Source: Ostrinia nubilalis
Lineage: Eukaryota; Arthropoda; Insecta; Lepidoptera; Crambidae
Direction of reading: 5' to 3'
Assembly (NCBI RefSeq): GCF_963855985.1
Contig: NC_087119.1
Location: forward strand, 3,698,001-3,762,000
Length of the DNA: 64,000 bases
Part shown: piece by piece, positions 27,701 through 33,700 of the stretch
Position numbering within the stretch: the first letter of the stretch is position 1
Layout: every line of letters begins with the position of its first letter
Notes under the pieces: generated by a model
What the model was told of the DNA's origin: nothing
The model's input: the letters and a program-made list of their open reading frames with translations, nothing else
Database searches by the model: none
Program-made: the position numbers and the translations under genes

Positions 27701-30700
27701 TTAAAAAAGTACATTCTGTGTTTTTATTATTATTTAGGCAGTTAAATACTGCATAGTATTTAGTACACCATTTTCTTTATTTTCTTCCATCATACACAAG
27801 AATACGCGTGCGGAGTCAATGTTCGCTCGTATGTGAGGCCTTGTCGAATAGTATCCTGTAGGTGGGCCATCGTGCGTGTTTTGTTTTCGATGTAAACTCG
27901 CGGGGATGAACAGGCCTGGTAGTACCTAAACGAGAGATTAGTACGCAGTGTTGCCCGGGTCGATATGAAACGAATTGAGTCAGGTCCTCTCTGAGCTATC
28001 TCCTATTCCGGTGGGATGGGAGAGAATAGGCTCTAGCTCCTGGTTTTTTCCCTTGCTTGCTCTAGGAGAACTTCGTTTGCTACTGGATTATAGTTCTGTG
28101 TTTTGGCAAATGTAAACCACGTTATTCGTTATTAGATTAGGATATTTTTTATAGAAGCAAATCAGTTTTTGTTCACGTCTATCTTTCATTTTTGTTCATA
28201 TACTATAAGTGTTATAATCTCCGATTACAGATGTTAATGATATCGACACGCCATTGGAGAATGTCACAATCAGCGTGGTTGACATAGTCTCTGGCTACAT
28301 ATCCTTGAAGGGTGACCTGGAGACCGCCGTCAGTCGGTTCACACAGGCTGACATTGACAATGGACGAGTCATATTCGTGCATAAGAGTGAGTATACACTT
28401 CACGATTCATCTAAAATATTATGTCTCATATGCGAAACTACTTAGCTATGCTATTTTTGTGTAAGCTCTTTTAATAATCTAAGTGCTCGTCTTTCAGATG
28501 GCACGAAAGGCAAGATGATCTTCAACGTCACAGACGGTCTTCACGAATTATCTAAAATCACGTTTCTAATCTCTACAAAATCAGTCTCGCTGAAACTAGT
28601 CCGAAAGAATAAACTCCGCGTATTCCCACTCATGAGGGAGCCATTGAACAACTACTTTCTTATGTCAAAATGCTCAGATCTTACCAGAACAATTGTATAC
28701 AAAATTGAGAGAGCTCCTACCCTCGGTAGACTTATTATGCTGAATGGTGACAACCACCACAGAACAATAAAACAATTCACTCAACAAGATGTCAACGATT
28801 CTAAAGTGTATTACGAGCACACGCACCCTTTCTCAGATCTATACACCAATGATTCCTTCATCTTTACCGTCGAAGCGGCATTGGCAAAACCGATTATGGA
28901 CCAAACGTTTAACATAGAGGTCTCTGTATCATCTGGCGGCTTGTCAAAATACGTTTACGTGCCTCAAATTGAGGTCCAAGAAGGAGGCAAGGTGCCGATA
29001 AAAGTGAATGTGACTAACGTAATATCATATTTAGAGACTCAAGCAGGCTTGAGGCAGCCACAAGTTGAGGCACAGTGGTCTACGCCGTCTCACGGAGAGT
29101 TACAGCCGTCCATGTCCTCACTCACACAGTCGCAACTCGAAAGCGGAGTCGTAAACTATGAGCACGATGATTCCGACACTTTACAGGACAAAATCGACAT
29201 GTCGTTATACTTGCTGCCAGATTACGTCCTTTTATGTAACGTCACGATCCCCATTCATATAATACCAGTCAATGACCAACCATTCCGACTGCTGACAGAC
29301 TCGCCGCAAATACAAGTCGTCCAAGGAGAGAATTACACGATTACCAGAAACGACTTATTGACCGAAGATGCGGATACAGGCCCGTCTGGCATTCATTACG
29401 ACATCATTAGCGGCCCTACTCAAGGGAGGATAGTCATGTTAGACAAAAATCAGACTATCGACGAAGCTCTTTCGATAAATAAGTTCACGCAAGAAGATAT
29501 AAATAGCGGACGCATCATATATGAACATTCTGGTATATTACAAACTGCGACGTTCTATTTTAGAGTGTGGGACGGACAGTTCAAGCCTACGTACACTGTA
29601 TTCACCATAGATGTCTTGCCAGTAATCTTAAATGCGACTTCTATGCACCCGATCAACTTGCAACAAGGTTCAAACGTAGCCACGGTGACCACAGATCAGA
29701 TATACGTGGAGACCAATGCTAAGAAGACTAAAGTGTGGTATAACATCACCAGACAACCGTCTCATGGTATCATCTATGTAGGCAGGAGTCCAGTGACATA
29801 CTTCTCTCATAAAGACTTAATAGATAAGGTCGTTATTTACATGCAGAATGACATGACTACTGCTAATGATAGCTTCGACCTCGTAGCATATGTTCATAAT
29901 AGTAATTCAACGAGGCCCTTCACGATAGAAGTGATAGTGCAGCCTTTGATGAAGCTGTTAGGAGATTTGAAGGTCGAAGCTGAAAAAGCTAAGATCAATC
30001 TCAATATTATGGATGCCACGGGTCTAGCAAAACTGACTGCAAGTGATCCTGTGTACACCATACTAAGAAAGCCCAGACACGGCGTTATAAAGAAGATAAT
30101 TAGGAGTTCAGGGGAGAAAACGAGTGCGAGTGTCAGAGAGGTGACGTATTTTACTCACGAGGACATAAAAGCCGGTGTTATATACTACGTCACCAAGAAG
30201 AAGATAAGTGATTTAAATGGGATAGAGGATAGTTTTAAGTTTCTTTTGGCCGCGACTATTTTCCAGCCTGCGGCGGGGGAGGTTAAAGTGTTCATTGGCA
30301 ATAGACCTAAGAAGAATTTGCCGGGACCCAATGATCCGGAGAGTCATGAGGGAGTTCTGGTAAGTTTTGACAACATTTCTTCTTTATGTGATATTCTTGT
30401 CATTATTTATAATCTTCAATGAAACTATCATGTCTTTTTCCTAGGTATCAAACGGCGAAACGGCGTCCTACTATATGATGATACTGATGGCACTGTCAGG
30501 TACAGTCTTGGCTATCGTAGTGATATTCGGGCTGCTTAAATGCCGCCGGTACCTGATGCGGGACCAGAATGCCCTTGTCAAGATTCACGGGCAAAGCCAG
30601 GGCGCGGTCGCTCCCATACCGCTGCCCAGGCCGCCCGATCACCTAATGCCTTCGCCTTCGTCGGGCACGCCGCCGATAAAACGGTAAGTAACATTGTGAA

Positions 30701-33700
30701 CTGCAGAAATACAGTTCAACAACAGCCCTGGTTATAGATTGAATGAGATGTCATAATCTCTTAAAGATACTGTGTCATGCACTGTCAACGTTGTATTACT
30801 CGATTCAATCAATGTTTTGACTACATTAAGATGTGTTGTTGACATACATTTAAGCTATTACTATCATCTGAAACTACATAAAAGGTTGAAATCATGGAGG
30901 ATTTCAACCTTTCATACACTAAAGGCTTTAGTTGTCTAAAAGTCTGGACGAGGTTTTTCTTTTGGTTGAATCAATGTCTTTTCAGTTAGGAACACAACAA
31001 CCACTGTTTTTTTCAACATCTTTCAATTCGAGTTTCGACGAAGATTTCTTAAAATTGATGCGGACGTGGCGGACGGCTATGTACCGAAAAATAGTATAAA
31101 CAGCTTTTTTGTATTTTTTAAAAGAATATTCGCAATGTGTAAATACAAATTACTGATAGTCACGTTAACCCGTCTTGATAAGCTAAATATGCTCGAGATA
31201 CGAGTTGGGTTCACCACAATAATCGAGCGGCGACGGGGATCGAATCCGGGATCCTCGGTACCTCTAGCATGAACAACTTTCGTCTTCGAATCGTTTGCGT
31301 ATTCGACAAAATTCGATACTCAACCTTCGAATTAAACGATAACGTGACAATTTTGATCTTCAAAATAAGTTTCTTGCAACCATTTCTTTCATTTCTAAGT
31401 TTACTTTAAGACACGTTTACAAGGGCACTGTTGTAGTTTTCGTACTAAATCTTTTGATGGCGATTCGAATACGCAAACGATTTGAACTCGAAAGTTTTTC
31501 GTGCTAGCCGTACCTATCACGATTCGGCCAGTCCGACACCTTCACCGTTCGGCTATGGTCGCTTCGTTCGCTGAAAGTAGCGCGCATGCGTATTACGTTT
31601 CTATACGCACGGCGGGGGGTGGGCGCTGTTTCCACATTAATGGGTGGGCACATGCGGTATGTATGGATTAGTACGAGGGACTAACGGGACTATTAGTAAT
31701 TTGATATTTCACAACTTAGGGGTCATCCATAAAGTACGTCACACGTAAAGAGGGGGGGAGGGGGTTGACAAAGTGTGACATGGTGTGACAAGGGGTGGGA
31801 GGGGTCCTAAGTTTCGTGACATCACATTTCAATTGTTTCAAATATTTGATATAATGTTGATTTCATAAAAAAAATACTTAATTTAAATGGAAATAAAAGT
31901 AATTTCGGAACTGCTGTTAATTTAATAACTTTTCGATGTGAAATTGCAAAACATGTTACGTCACACTAGGGAGGGGGGGGTCTCAGAAATGTGACCACCT
32001 GTGACAAGGACGGAGGGGGGGTCAAAAAATCATTAAATTCGTGTGACGTACTTTATGGATGGCCCCTTACTAATAATCTTTAATTAACAAAAAAAAAAAA
32101 TTATCACTTTTAACATTATGATGTCACTTGGCTTCTTTTTCTTAGTCGGACACTCTTTGTCTCTTGTCAGAATGGTCGTGGTTGCGCTGTCGAGGTACAT
32201 GGTAGGGTGATGTCATCTCCGAGGGTAGCTCTCATGTGCACTTGACAGTCGTTTTTATTAGGGTTCCGTAGCCAAATGGCAAAAAACGGAACCCTTATAG
32301 ATTCGTCATGTCTGTCTGTCTGTCCGTCCGTCCGTCCGTCCGTATGTTACAGCCATTTTTTTCCGAAACTTTAAGAGCTATACTGTTGAAACTTGGTAAG
32401 TAGATGTATTCTGTGAACCGCATTAAGATTTTGATGCAAAAATAAAAAAATAATAATAAATATTGGGGGCTCCCCAGTCCCCATACTTAGAACTGAAACT
32501 CAAAAAAAATATTTTCATCAAACACATACGTGTAGGGTATCTATGAATAGGTCTTCAAAAATGATATCGAGGTTTGTAAAACATTTTATTTGTAAACCGA
32601 ATAGTTTGTGTGACAGACGCTTCCAAAGTGGAAAAAAGTTGGTCCCCCCCCTCTAACTTCTAAAATAAGAAAATGAAAAATCTAAAAAAAACATATGATG
32701 TTCATTACTATAAAAACTACCAACGAAAATTGTTTTGAACGAGATCTAGTAAGTAGTTTTTTTTAATACCTCGTAAATCGTAAACCGCTTATTACCGCGT
32801 AATCTCATACTAATAACTTAAATAAAAAATAATAATTTTAATTTCATTAATCAATGGTACGGAACCCTCGGTGCGCGAGTCCGACTCGCACTTGGCCGAT
32901 TTTTTTTCACACACTGATCTTTCCCTAGGTACGTGTCGTCAGAGCAGTCAGTGCACACCGGCGCGAGCACGCCTCTGCCGTCGAGCGGCAGCGTGGCGTG
33001 CAAGGTGACGCCGCTGGCCGACGCCGCGCTGGACCTCAACACGCGCTACCCTTACGGCGCTGAGGACCACACAGATGTAAGTGTAAGTTAACCTTGTTTA
33101 AAGTCTGTTCGCCGAGAGTTGATAAATATTATGAAATGTCTTGCAATAGCGACTGTCGCTTAATTATCGCATTCTGTATGGCGGGCGTCGTTTGTCACAA
33201 CGCGCACTGAGTACCATGGTACGAGCCACTCAGCTGTCGTCAAGCGCCCCGGCCGGCGGGCCGCAATGTGTGAAACGGAATAGATTTATTTTACATAAGA
33301 CCGAAATGAATGGTATGACAGTGGGTATGGCCCAACATTGGGATACACTATAAGCCACTTGATAATAATGAAATACTTTTTATCCAACACATGGACGCCA
33401 CGTGTTTGATCCGTATCCCCACGTATGCCCTAACCGGAATAATTCCCGTAAATTTAAAAGAGATAATATTGATAATGTACCAACTTTTTCATTATATCGA
33501 CAAAAATAATTAGCGGGCCGCAATTTATAAAGAGTTTAGAACCTCTGATATTTAATTTTTTTTATCAACTCTCGGCGAACAGACTTTAGAGCTATTTTTT
33601 TTTATTTTTCATCATCGAGTTTAGTCCACTGCTGAATGTAGACACCCCCCCCCCCCCAATAAAAGCTATTGAATCTTGCGATTTTTAGGGTTCCGGAGCC

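Noticed and set aside
31228..31262. tRNA-like B box
   Set aside because: No A box, no cloverleaf and no gene-sized fold; at best a SINE remnant.
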